Of a stretch of DNA of 64,000 nucleotides, positions 18,203-26,560 are shown piece by piece. The position numbers and the translations under genes were made by a program. The notes below the pieces were generated by a model that had not been told where the DNA came from, made no database searches, and saw nothing but the letters and a program-made list of their open reading frames with translations. Every line of letters starts with the position of its first letter. Position 1 is the stretch's first letter. The stretch spans positions 930,001 to 994,000 of the forward strand of contig NC_006046.2 of NCBI RefSeq assembly GCF_000006445.2, read 5' to 3'. The DNA is from Debaryomyces hansenii CBS767. Its lineage: Eukaryota > Ascomycota > Pichiomycetes > Serinales > Debaryomycetaceae.

Positions 18203-21200
18203 ATGTCAGCGTTTGGAGGTAATTCAAACATGAGTAACTCCAATCTGGATCCACCTAGGAATAATCAGAAGCATGCCAACGGATATGGAGATCCTAGGAG
18301 GAATGGCAACATAATGACCAAAAAGAAATATACAAAACCCAACGGACCATTCAATAATAATGGTAATGTAAATAATAATACTAATAACAAGAGAATGGGT
18401 AGCAACCAAGATAAAAAGAGAAACAATGCATATATTCATAATAAGAAAGGAGGAAATAGAGTAGCTTCAAATAAACAAGAATCGAACTCTTTGACTCAAT
18501 CTGATCCATTAGATATACCGATGAAGGTAATTCCTCGCCAAAAACCAGATATGGTTCAGCAATATACGCCTGGTGAGATTAATTCAACTGGTGGCTTGAT
18601 TCTCAATCCAGAGCAGTTTGGTTTTCAACGAAATCACAAGACCATATCACCACGTCCTATTCCCAAGTATCTTCTACATCAACCACGGTTATTAGTAACG
18701 CCCATTTTTTCACAGGATGCATGGGACAAGCAAAATCAGGCGAAGATGCTCTCGATGGAAGAGCAAAATAGCGGTACTGATTATCAAGGTTTATATGAAG
18801 AGTTTCAGAGAATGAGAGAAACAGAAAGAAAACAGATGGAGACCTTAGGATTAGTTGATGCAGAAAATATCAGTAAAGATTTAACTGATGCTATTTCCTT
18901 TCAAGGTTCATGCTTGGACATGTGCCCGATTTTTGAAAGAGTAAGAAGAGCTTTAGAGAAAAACGTTAAGGCTTTAGAAAAAGATCCCAATACTAATAAA
19001 ATTTCAAGGACCAGAGCAATTAAAGCTTTTTCAAGGCCTGCTGCTGGCCAGCCTCCACCATTACCTTCTGAGGTTAGACCACCGCATATATTAAAACAGA
19101 CACTAGATTATTTAATTGAAAATATCGTACCACAATTACCGGAGGCCCACTCATTTGTTTGGGATAGAACAAGATCTATTAGACAAGATTTCACATATCA
19201 AAATTTCTTTGGTCCTGAGGCAATTGATTGTAACGAAAGAATTGTCAGGATTCACTTAGTTTCATTGCATATTATGGCTGGCAGTGATGTCGAATATTCA
19301 CAGCAACAAGAATTGGAACAATTTAATAAGGCATTACAAACATTGGTTGAAATATACCAAGATGTCAGAAATCATGGGGGGAGGGCCCCTAACGAAGCAG
19401 AGTTTAGATCGTATTATTTATTAAGTCATTTAAGGGACCCTGAATTAGAACGAGAGATTCAAGAATTACCTAGCGATATATTGGAGAATAGACAAGTCCA
19501 ATTGGCGTTAATGTTTAGGAATATGGTATCTCAAAATAATATAGTTGAAAGAGGATATAATAATTCTATTGGAGCATTGAATTTATTCCTGGAATTTTTT
19601 AAAATTGTTTACAGTCATGAGACACCATTTCTTATGTCATGCTTACTAGAAACTCAATTCAATGAAATTAGATTCTATGCATTAAAGTCGATGTCTAGAT
19701 GTTACCATACCAGGGGTAAAGCCTATTCGGCTGAATCGTTACAGAACTTTTTAGGTTTTGATTCTTTAGAGAAATTAATCAAATTTGTGCAGTATTATGA
19801 AATTGACATATTATACGATAATGGGATTGCGTTGGTAGATTTATTTAATAAAGATAAATTGGAAACTAAGTATAAGTTGAATTCTGTTCATGAAAAACCT
19901 AAGCTAGCACCGCCATATTCCACTCAAATTGATTTGAATATCCAAGGCAAAAGTTTAATTTCATTTATTAACTGTGGTGAATCACCGTATAATTTGGGGC
20001 TTAAACAACCAGAACAATTGAAAGTTATTGAATTACCAAACGTAAATGATCCAATACCAAAGAAACCTATTCAGCCCAATTTAACCGGGTCTGCTTCCAA
20101 CAATAATCAGTTTGCTAGCATGGATAAAGACCCAAAATCGTTATCGTTAACCGATTTCTTAAGCTCGTCGTCAAACAATAATAATGTGAACAAACCTGTG
20201 TTTCTGCAAACTTCTAATGTTCAAGCGAAAACTGAACCGTTGCCCAAGGATTTCGCAGCACCTCAAATCTCGTTTGGCACGAATAATAACCAAATCTCTG
20301 ATATGAACGTTAAGCCTTCATTTGTATTCAATGCCCCAAATACTAAACCTGAACAGATACAGCAAACTCCTTCACCGTCTGCATTTACTTTTGGCTCATC
20401 CGCGAGCTCAAAAGCTTTACCATCATCTAACAATAAATTCACTAATTCTTTTGCATTTAACAAGGACATTTCATCAGGAACCACCCCTAATTTCGGTGGA
20501 AATAATACTCCACAAATAATTGAAACCAAGACAATAACTAAGCCTATAATTCCAAAGGTAACGGAAACTCCTGTTACTTCAATTACCCCAATACCAATTA
20601 AAACTTCCAAGCCTATGCCTAAAAGGCTTGTTGATTCACCGCAGTTCCCTCGTGCATTAAACGAGGTGTATTTTGAAATTCTACAAAATACAATTAATTC
20701 CGAACTTCATAGATTATTGCCCAAATTGATTAGAGCTGAAAATTCTTGTCAAGAACGTACTAAAGTAATTAAATCATTAAGTAATGAATTATATCAAGCA
20801 TTTATGTCGGAGATTATCTATAAAACTACATTGGAAGTTAAAGCAGACAGTTTTCAAAGAACTTCGCTTAAATTAAAAACTATAAAAAAATTGATAAAAA
20901 TAGGATCTAGTCTCAAAACAAAACATGAGTTGAAGCGTAAAAAAATCGATGAATTACATGAAACTACATTCAACAATCTCAGTAAAAAGAGAAAATCTTC
21001 CAGTACGAGCTTGAAATCGTTGACGTCGTCTTCGTCGAGTAAGAAAAGACACGTATGGGATGGAGATGTCAGTGTTGATTATATAGATGAAAAGCAAAAT
21101 GAAATAAGGCAACTCTGGAAGCCTATTGATTTAAAACAGTTCATTGAACGTTGTTCCAGAAATTTGAAGATGAGCATCGAAATGAAAGAAATTGAACTCA

Positions 21201-22228
21201 AATTCTTACTAATAGTCGAAGATTGGTCATCGCCGTATTCGAAATGGTTAAACACTAAATTATCGTTGAAAATAAATAAAGAAAAATTGATATATGAAAA
21301 CATTGTTACAAATAACAAATTGGTAATTAATTTTACTAGTTTACCGAATAATGATTACTTGAATAAAGATTTCTTTACAAATACATCTTTTGTATTGTTT
21401 GAGTGTGGTTTTGTCAATGAATCTCAAGTTACGAAATTTGGTACAATTCAAGATAAGTTAAAGAGAGATCAGCATGTGATTAACAAGATTATAAGTTTGG
21501 GTAACAAGTATAGTTATTATAAGATGCAGATTTTAGTTGTATTTTGGGACATAGAACAATCTAAATTAACTTCAGACGAAGTGTCCGATATATTGAATAT
21601 CTCAACACACCTTAAGAATGAAAGCGTTTTCGATATAACCTTATGTGACATGACAGCAAACGAAACAAGTATAAATGAAGTTTTGCTTAATGCGTTTTCA
21701 AAATGTAGTTCCAACTTCAAAGGCGAACTCACTAAAAGGGGACTCAGAAAGAAGGAACGGATTACTAAGGTCAAGGATGCTAATCATCCCCAGTCACTTG
21801 TAAAGAAAAAGAACATCACGGACGACACTTTCAGAGCAGCGGAAAATGAAGCTTTGAACAAGGCAAAATTGAGTAAAAAATATCAATATTTATCTAAGCA
21901 TCTAGGATCAAACACCTCGCTCACCAATTCATCTAATAACTCAAATAGCACATTCATGACTGCTAACAACATTACGATTCCGAACCTAGCATACCCTATG
22001 AATTCTACATTCTTAAATTTGAACACCACTGGCAATAACACAACCATGAACAATGGTAATGAGTCAATATTGACCGGCTTCGGTAATGGGGTTCTACAGG
22101 AGAGCACCCCGTTCAGTTCTCCTAAGGCAAAACCTTTTACCGAGCCAAATGTACAAAATATTCCTAGGAAGCTCCAGCAATTGCGTGATTTAACAGCAGG
22201 AATCAAGGCAAGGTATAAAAAGAAATAA
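18203..22228 (+). CDS. SAC3: Sac3, scaffold of the TREX-2 mRNA export complex
   Basis: 1341 residues, similar to S. cerevisiae Sac3 (about 1300). An Asn-rich, basic N-terminus (about 1-150) leads to the Sac3/GANP signature FQGSCLDMCPIFERVRRAL at about residue 233. The helical M/PCI-like domain then runs to about 560 (MSRCYHTRGKAYSAESLQNF). A middle stretch with FG and FGS motifs (about 650-790), likely nucleoporin-interacting, is followed by the region expected to bind Cdc31 and Sus1 (about 820-900) and a basic C-terminus. TREX-2 links SAGA-dependent transcription to nuclear-pore export. The window also carries HFI1 of SAGA, 12 kb away; that proximity looks coincidental. Confidence 0.93.
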   Translation: MSAFGGNSNMSNSNLDPPRNNQKHANGYGDPRRNGNIMTKKKYTKPNGPFNNNGNVNNNTNNKRMGSNQDKKRNNAYIHNKKGGNRVASNKQESNSLTQSDPLDIPMKVIPRQKPDMVQQYTPGEINSTGGLILNPEQFGFQRNHKTISPRPIPKYLLHQPRLLVTPIFSQDAWDKQNQAKMLSMEEQNSGTDYQGLYEEFQRMRETERKQMETLGLVDAENISKDLTDAISFQGSCLDMCPIFERVRRALEKNVKALEKDPNTNKISRTRAIKAFSRPAAGQPPPLPSEVRPPHILKQTLDYLIENIVPQLPEAHSFVWDRTRSIRQDFTYQNFFGPEAIDCNERIVRIHLVSLHIMAGSDVEYSQQQELEQFNKALQTLVEIYQDVRNHGGRAPNEAEFRSYYLLSHLRDPELEREIQELPSDILENRQVQLALMFRNMVSQNNIVERGYNNSIGALNLFLEFFKIVYSHETPFLMSCLLETQFNEIRFYALKSMSRCYHTRGKAYSAESLQNFLGFDSLEKLIKFVQYYEIDILYDNGIALVDLFNKDKLETKYKLNSVHEKPKLAPPYSTQIDLNIQGKSLISFINCGESPYNLGLKQPEQLKVIELPNVNDPIPKKPIQPNLTGSASNNNQFASMDKDPKSLSLTDFLSSSSNNNNVNKPVFLQTSNVQAKTEPLPKDFAAPQISFGTNNNQISDMNVKPSFVFNAPNTKPEQIQQTPSPSAFTFGSSASSKALPSSNNKFTNSFAFNKDISSGTTPNFGGNNTPQIIETKTITKPIIPKVTETPVTSITPIPIKTSKPMPKRLVDSPQFPRALNEVYFEILQNTINSELHRLLPKLIRAENSCQERTKVIKSLSNELYQAFMSEIIYKTTLEVKADSFQRTSLKLKTIKKLIKIGSSLKTKHELKRKKIDELHETTFNNLSKKRKSSSTSLKSLTSSSSSKKRHVWDGDVSVDYIDEKQNEIRQLWKPIDLKQFIERCSRNLKMSIEMKEIELKFLLIVEDWSSPYSKWLNTKLSLKINKEKLIYENIVTNNKLVINFTSLPNNDYLNKDFFTNTSFVLFECGFVNESQVTKFGTIQDKLKRDQHVINKIISLGNKYSYYKMQILVVFWDIEQSKLTSDEVSDILNISTHLKNESVFDITLCDMTANETSINEVLLNAFSKCSSNFKGELTKRGLRKKERITKVKDANHPQSLVKKKNITDDTFRAAENEALNKAKLSKKYQYLSKHLGSNTSLTNSSNNSNSTFMTANNITIPNLAYPMNSTFLNLNTTGNNTTMNNGNESILTGFGNGVLQESTPFSSPKAKPFTEPNVQNIPRKLQQLRDLTAGIKARYKKK

Positions 22229-22492
22229 TCAAAATCACACGATAGAACGATATCGGTTGCAACTGTGTGCAATCTACATTCTGTAATAATAGTTACTGTA
22301 CAATAGCATAATATAAAATAGTGTAATAATATAACATTGTATAAACTAACAAACATAACGTAATAAATTAATTAATATGTAAGTGTCTTACCAAACAAAG
22401 ACCGTATCTGTATAAACCTAACCCCCAATATCGAATGACGAAAATAACCGATGCAAAAAAAAATGAATAACTCATAGGATCAAAATCTTGTC

Positions 22493-22912
22493 CTATCTCG
22501 GAGTCATATTGACCAACCATTTCCGATAGTTCGATTGTATCAATTCATTACTATTTATGATAGAATTATCGGTATTTTCTTCTGACTCACCTTTTCCAAG
22601 CATTTCCAATGCATAATTGGGTAATATGGTGTTTCTAGGTTGGCTTTCATTTATTAAGTCGTAGTTACCGCTATTGTTGCCTATCGCATAATTATGTCCG
22701 GTGCAGGCCTCATTGGGTTCGTGGTGAGTCTGGCAAAACCAGCACTCGTACAATAAGTGATCTTCCATCTCGGAAGCCACGCTTAATGGAGATCCCACTG
22801 GACTCTCGAAGTAGATACTGTTATCTATATCCTGATCACGACATTCATCACAACAGTAAAGTGATCCTGCTATGACTGGATTTCCATGTGCCATGCAATA
22901 ATCTTGAAACAT
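22493..22912 (-). CDS. ECL1-like life-span regulatory small Cys-rich protein
   Basis: 139 residues. The N-terminus has a compact Cys cluster, YCMAHG then LYCCDECR, resembling the opening of the fungal Ecl1/Ecl2/Ecl3 family (extender of chronological life span), whose members start with a YC-x-C ... YCS-x-EC zinc-type motif. A second cluster at about residues 75-90 (ECWFCQTHHEPNEAC) gives further Cys and His. Downstream it is disordered and Ser/Asn-rich. In fission yeast Ecl proteins bind zinc and are induced by starvation. The gene is divergent from BET5, and a perfect TGACTCA site lies between them. It could also be an unrelated zinc-ribbon protein; the match is by motif memory only. Confidence 0.5.
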   Translation of the reverse strand: MFQDYCMAHGNPVIAGSLYCCDECRDQDIDNSIYFESPVGSPLSVASEMEDHLLYECWFCQTHHEPNEACTGHNYAIGNNSGNYDLINESQPRNTILPNYALEMLGKGESEENTDNSIINSNELIQSNYRKWLVNMTPR

Positions 22913-23102
22913 CTCTAGTATAATGTATTATAATGTAGTGTAAGTAAGTATTAGTATAGGGTAATTATACAAATATCTTCAATAATATATAATAATAATG
23001 ATTGAAGAATGAACTGAAGTATGTTTAAAACATGGGACTTATTGTCTATTTATATTTTGCAGCTGAAAAATTGTGGTTCACTTGTATAGCGGATTGTGAA
23101 AA

Positions 23103-23201
23103 TGACTCAAATAAAAAAATTCTCGGTGAATCACCACTATTATTATAGTGGTTATACAATAAAGCACGTAAAATCCACACTATATATACTTTAGTGGTTA
23201 T
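23103..23201. promoter_or_regulatory. Gcn4-type site and ACCACTAT inverted repeat in the ECL1-like/BET5 divergent promoter
   Basis: In the 325-bp space between the divergent genes there is TGACTCA (23103-23109), an exact Gcn4/AP-1 core. Next is a perfect inverted repeat ACCACTAT-TATT-ATAGTGGT (arms 23133-23140 and 23145-23152). TAGTGGTTAT of its right arm (23146-23155) recurs at 23192-23201. A dyad plus a repeated half-site looks like a specific factor-binding array. Which gene it serves cannot be told. Confidence 0.45.
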
Positions 23202-23237
23202 TTTTGTGGAACACAGTTTTTTTTTTATTCAGCCAAG

Positions 23238-23690
23238 ATGACTATTCATTCATTTTTCATCTTTGATAGGCATTGCAATTGCATCTACAACCGAGAATAT
23301 TCCCACGAGGCAAACGATAATGGCACCATAAATAAGAATAATCAGTCGGATGGGGCCAAGTTGCTATTTGGGATGCTATATTCGTTGAAAAATATGGCAT
23401 CGAAGCTAGGAGACGGTGATATGAACAACTTGTTGAAGTCGTTCAGTACGTCGAAGTACAGAACGCATTTCTTGGAGTCGGCCACGGGGTTGAAGTTTGT
23501 GATTATCTCGGACACATCGATAGATAACCTCCAAAACGTGTTGTGGGAGTTGTACTCGAACTACTACTTGAAAAACATCACGTTTAACAGTTTGAGTGCG
23601 GTTGATTTCAAAGAGGAGGAGAAAATCAGCAATAATAACTTTATTGTGGAAACAGACAAGTTCTTGCAGTCATTGGCAGTTTTCCAGTGA
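23238..23690 (+). CDS. BET5: Bet5, TRAPP complex core subunit (TRAPPC1)
   Basis: 150 residues against 159 in S. cerevisiae. The N-terminus IHSFFIFDRHCNCIYNREY closely matches Bet5 (YSFWIFDRHCNCIFDREW). The body KLLFGMLYSLKNMASKLG and FSTSKYRTHFLESATGLKFV follows the longin-like fold of this subunit. TRAPP is the exchange factor for the Rab Ypt1 and tethers ER-to-Golgi vesicles. The start is the first ATG after an unusually T-rich leader. About 125 bp after its stop the first copy of the dispersed repeat begins, so BET5 marks the left edge of the accessory block. Confidence 0.93.
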   Translation: MTIHSFFIFDRHCNCIYNREYSHEANDNGTINKNNQSDGAKLLFGMLYSLKNMASKLGDGDMNNLLKSFSTSKYRTHFLESATGLKFVIISDTSIDNLQNVLWELYSNYYLKNITFNSLSAVDFKEEEKISNNNFIVETDKFLQSLAVFQ

Positions 23691-23814
23691 AGCCACGCTG
23701 GTTTCGGTGGTGTCGGTGTGTTGTGGGAACTGAATAGGAACTATTTGGTCGATTGACTCGACGGATGGTGACTTTTGGCCACATGGAGCCACACTTCACA
23801 AAGTCCCAGAATAA

Positions 23815-24258
23815 ATACTGACCGTGATTCACGCTAAGTCACGGTCATTGCCTGTGTGTACAATAACGTAGCAATGGTCTAGCAACACCTGGGGATCGTG
23901 GTTGATGGAAACTAGTGTCTTCTACACAATTTGGTTGGTTTAATGGTTGTTCCGTGATTTGTCCTACAGAGGGTACAAGCTTAGGCTTTCCTGGGCCTAT
24001 ATTGGATAGCTATAGCCCTCCACTACAAAATAGTGACACCTATGTATTGCATCTGCCATCTCGATACTCCAAAACTCGTGGTATGAAGTTAGAATCCACC
24101 CTGGAAATCGAAAATGAAAACGAATTATTTAGTTCTCTCGAGCTATAAACTGTATAGTAGTATATTTAAGCATATATTTATAGCTACACGACATATTGAT
24201 TTGTATGAAGGCATACATAGATAAAAATCTTTTGACGCTTGGGCATCTCCGTACACTT
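23815..24258 (+). repeat. Dispersed ~440-bp repeat, copy 1 (LTR-like)
   Basis: This segment is nearly identical to 31894-32338 in the same orientation, with only scattered base changes and small indels. Its left end begins ATACTGACC and its right end fades near CATCTCC(G/A)TACA. If read TG...CA it spans 23819-24255. The left end holds a perfect inverted repeat TGACCGTGA / TCACGGTCA around an 11-nt loop (copy 2 has changes in it). A TATA-rich stretch lies about 100 bp from the right end, as in an LTR promoter. No target-site duplication is visible and no retrotransposon coding sequence is attached. A 77-codon open frame inside lacks an ATG and is probably not a gene. Solo LTR is the best guess. 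Confidence 0.7.
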
Positions 24259-24589
24259 AACAATTCTAGGTACAGCTTTAACCAGACAATGAATAAGGGA
24301 CTAACGATATGTTCTATATCTAACTATCTGATTATCATGCATGTACTTTTCTAGTGAAGACAGTAATTCTGTCACTATAACCTAATAGTCAATGTATGAG
24401 GGTCAATGCAGAATTACATGCTAGGGTGCAGAATATCAATAACCAATCCTTTTTTGGATATCCACCTACTAAGGATGTAAAAGAGGTGAGCGAAAGCCCT
24501 CTTTGAAGAGACCAGCGTCCAATAATAATGTGTTCGTGTGAATAAACCATGTGCTTTGATGTCTGCCTGTTTATATAACCAACGCATTA

Positions 24590-24853
24590 ATGGAAAGAGA
24601 ATTCAGCGAGATGCGTAGTGATGAATTCAAAGAGATTGCTACACTTCATACTGTTCTTGAACAACAGATTTGGATATGTTATTTCCGCCCCATTCTTATT
24701 GATTTCGTGATGCTATAAACAGAGAACATGGTACCCAGTGACTTTGCCCGAGAATTAGGAACATTCGATCGACTTTACTGTGACCTAGGTAGTATGGACA
24801 ACTATTTGGCAATCTACCAATTTCTTCACCTCCGCTGGATCAGCAAAGAATAA
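24590..24853 (+). pseudogene. Broken coding relic, two ORF halves in one frame
   Basis: An ATG at 24590 opens 42 codons (starting MEREFSEMRSDEFKEIATLH) to a TAA at 24716. Three codons later an ATG at 24728 in the same frame opens 41 codons (MVPSDFARELGTFDRLYCDL) to a TAA at 24851. Composition is protein-like, with amphipathic and aromatic residues, so one in-frame stop in an older coding region is the simplest reading. Shorter protein-like scraps seem to continue to about 25060. I do not recognise the family. It lies between repeat copy 1 and the first RTA gene. Confidence 0.35.
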
Positions 24854-25137
24854 CCAGGTCGTATAACGTACATCTGGCTATAATTGAGTCTGTTACAGAC
24901 AAATAATAGCCCGGAATTGCGTGGCATATGCATCAAGAAAAGGTTGCAATTCTTTCGCACGAGGATTTAGGGAATTGAATTAACAAAGCTCAGAAACTTG
25001 GGACTGCAAAAAAACCAACGAGGCAAAAAGAATAGACACCCAGAGTGAATTGTGGATGACAAAAGGACTATAGACTACTAATGATCAAGAAACTGTTGTA
25101 TGGCATTTACTTTTCATAATAAAATCTAGGCAGAAGT

Positions 25138-25175
25138 CCGCACCGCTACATGCGCCGCTATCGCCGCTATCACCG
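25138..25175 (+). promoter_or_regulatory. Cluster of five CCG triplets upstream of the first RTA gene
   Basis: Within 38 bp of otherwise AT-rich DNA, CCG occurs in the same orientation at 25138, 25143, 25155, 25164 and 25173. The last three are direct repeats spaced exactly 9 bp apart within GCCGCTATCGCCGCTATCAC. The 11-mer CTATCGCCGCT (25158-25168) occurs again upstream of the second RTA gene (29786-29796). CGG/CCG triplets are the half-sites of Zn2Cys6 proteins, and a gene for one lies between the two RTA genes. The cluster is about 200 bp before the ATG. Confidence 0.55.
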
Positions 25176-25371
25176 CCCCATTGCCTTCTTACATTTGGCG
25201 AAGAACTAACTGAATCCTAGTTTAAATTGAATTAATTTTAGCTTCTTATGAATAAACTATGAGTTTAATTGTTACATTAGTAACATAGGACTAATAGTAA
25301 AATTAAGATTATTCAAATTGTCAACTGTAATATTGCTTTCTGTTCGTACTCCTCAAAGTATTTAAGATATA

Positions 25372-26304
25372 ATGGAACAGCCTGAGTTAGAAACTGATGG
25401 ATATTCAAAGGGTAATTGGAAACCTTATCCTTATTCCCCTTCTTTTGAAGCTGCTATAGTATTCGTCGCATTATTTGGACTAGCAACCATATACCTAATA
25501 TATCAGGTCCTCAAGGCCTTATCTAGGAATGAGACTAATAAAAGAGATAAGCGTTTCTTATGGATGATGGTTCCATTTATTTTAGGTGGATCACTTGAAA
25601 CGTTCGGCTATACTGCTAGAGTTGTTTTAAGTTTTGATATTACAAATATTAGGCCTTATATTGCCCAAAAACTTCTTTTATTATTCGCTTCGCCATTATA
25701 CGCTGTTACGTTGTATATGTCGCTAGGACTGTTAGTAGAACTTTTGGAATGTCAGAAGATTTCCTTCATGCCAATAAAACTTTTAATAATGATATTTGTC
25801 ATAGGAGATCTATTTTCTTTTCTTGTACAACTTGCTGGTGGTGTTATTGTAGCATCTGGAACAATACGTACCGGCCAGTATATAATTAATAGTGGGTTAA
25901 TTGTACAAACACTTTTCCTCGGCCTCTTCATGATTGTTGCATTAACCTTTTACCATAGAGCTGTTAAGTATCCAAATGAGTACATCATGATTATGAGAAA
26001 TATCCCTTCACAATTTAATAATTGGAATTCAATTTTTATAGCAATTTTGGCCTGCTCCACATTACTACTTACCAGATGTATATCCAGGTTAATTGAAGCT
26101 GTTCAGGGTGAACGTGGATATTTAATCTCTCATGAAATTTTTCTCTATAGCTTAGATGCATCCCTCATGTTCATCAATATGATTGTGTTCATGTCACAAG
26201 ATATTGGAAAATATTGTCTTATTTTTCAGACCTATTTGCCTTATGTCGATAGAAGTGAGGATTTGAATACAACCATCGTTCATAAGAACTACTTATTCTA
26301 CTAA
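25372..26304 (+). CDS. RTA1-like membrane protein (lipid-translocating exporter family), paralogue A
   Basis: 310 residues with seven hydrophobic segments, as in the fungal RTA1/RSB1 family. Family marks are seen in order: YPYSPSFEAAI near the N-terminus; GGSLETFGYTARV, where the Glu and Arg are the hallmark; GDLFSFLVQLAGG in a later helix, with the usual Asp; and RCISRLIEAVQGERGYLISHE leading into the last helix. S. cerevisiae members (Rsb1, Rta1, Pug1) are plasma-membrane proteins linked to sphingoid-base release, azole/aminocholesterol tolerance and porphyrin transport. The substrate here cannot be read. A second family member lies 3.6 kb downstream past the Zn2Cys6 gene, with very similar core segments, so the pair probably arose by local duplication. 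Confidence 0.88.
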   Translation: MEQPELETDGYSKGNWKPYPYSPSFEAAIVFVALFGLATIYLIYQVLKALSRNETNKRDKRFLWMMVPFILGGSLETFGYTARVVLSFDITNIRPYIAQKLLLLFASPLYAVTLYMSLGLLVELLECQKISFMPIKLLIMIFVIGDLFSFLVQLAGGVIVASGTIRTGQYIINSGLIVQTLFLGLFMIVALTFYHRAVKYPNEYIMIMRNIPSQFNNWNSIFIAILACSTLLLTRCISRLIEAVQGERGYLISHEIFLYSLDASLMFINMIVFMSQDIGKYCLIFQTYLPYVDRSEDLNTTIVHKNYLFY

Positions 26305-26539
26305 TAATTCATACATAAATAATAAAGCTTTAAAGAAACCATGACAATATAAATGATATATAGCTAAATCGTAAATTTATTTTTAATGTATTTATAGTGA
26401 CATAGTATTTTTGTTAGAAAAGAACAATTTAATTCATATTGTGCGATCAAAATATATTTTAAAAATTTCACTGGCTTTATTAATTCTTTTGCAAACGGTT
26501 CAGACTTCCTTCAAATTATCACTACTACGGACTTTAGAA

Positions 26540-26560
26540 ATGATAATATGTCCACTGTAA
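26540..26560 (+). promoter_or_regulatory. Six-codon upstream ORF overlapping the Zn2Cys6 start codon
   Basis: ATG at 26540 starts ATG ATA ATA TGT CCA CTG TAA, which overlaps the main ATG at 26548 in another frame and ends 10 bases after it. Ribosomes using this ATG would bypass the regulator start, so translation may be damped or conditional. This holds only if transcription begins upstream of 26540. A transcript starting between 26541 and 26547 would avoid it. Confidence 0.5.

Noticed and set aside
23880..23920. tRNA-like look of GGTCTAGCAACACCTGGGG in the repeat
   Set aside because: No cloverleaf, A box or B box could be drawn. I scanned for B-box-like GGTTCGANTCC on both strands and found no convincing tRNA in the window.
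23915..24148. 77-codon ORF in repeat copy 1, with a twin at 31994-32227
   Set aside because: It begins at GTG, not ATG, and an in-frame TGA lies just before it. Its near-identity between copies is explained by repeat identity. It is more likely part of an LTR-like sequence than a protein.
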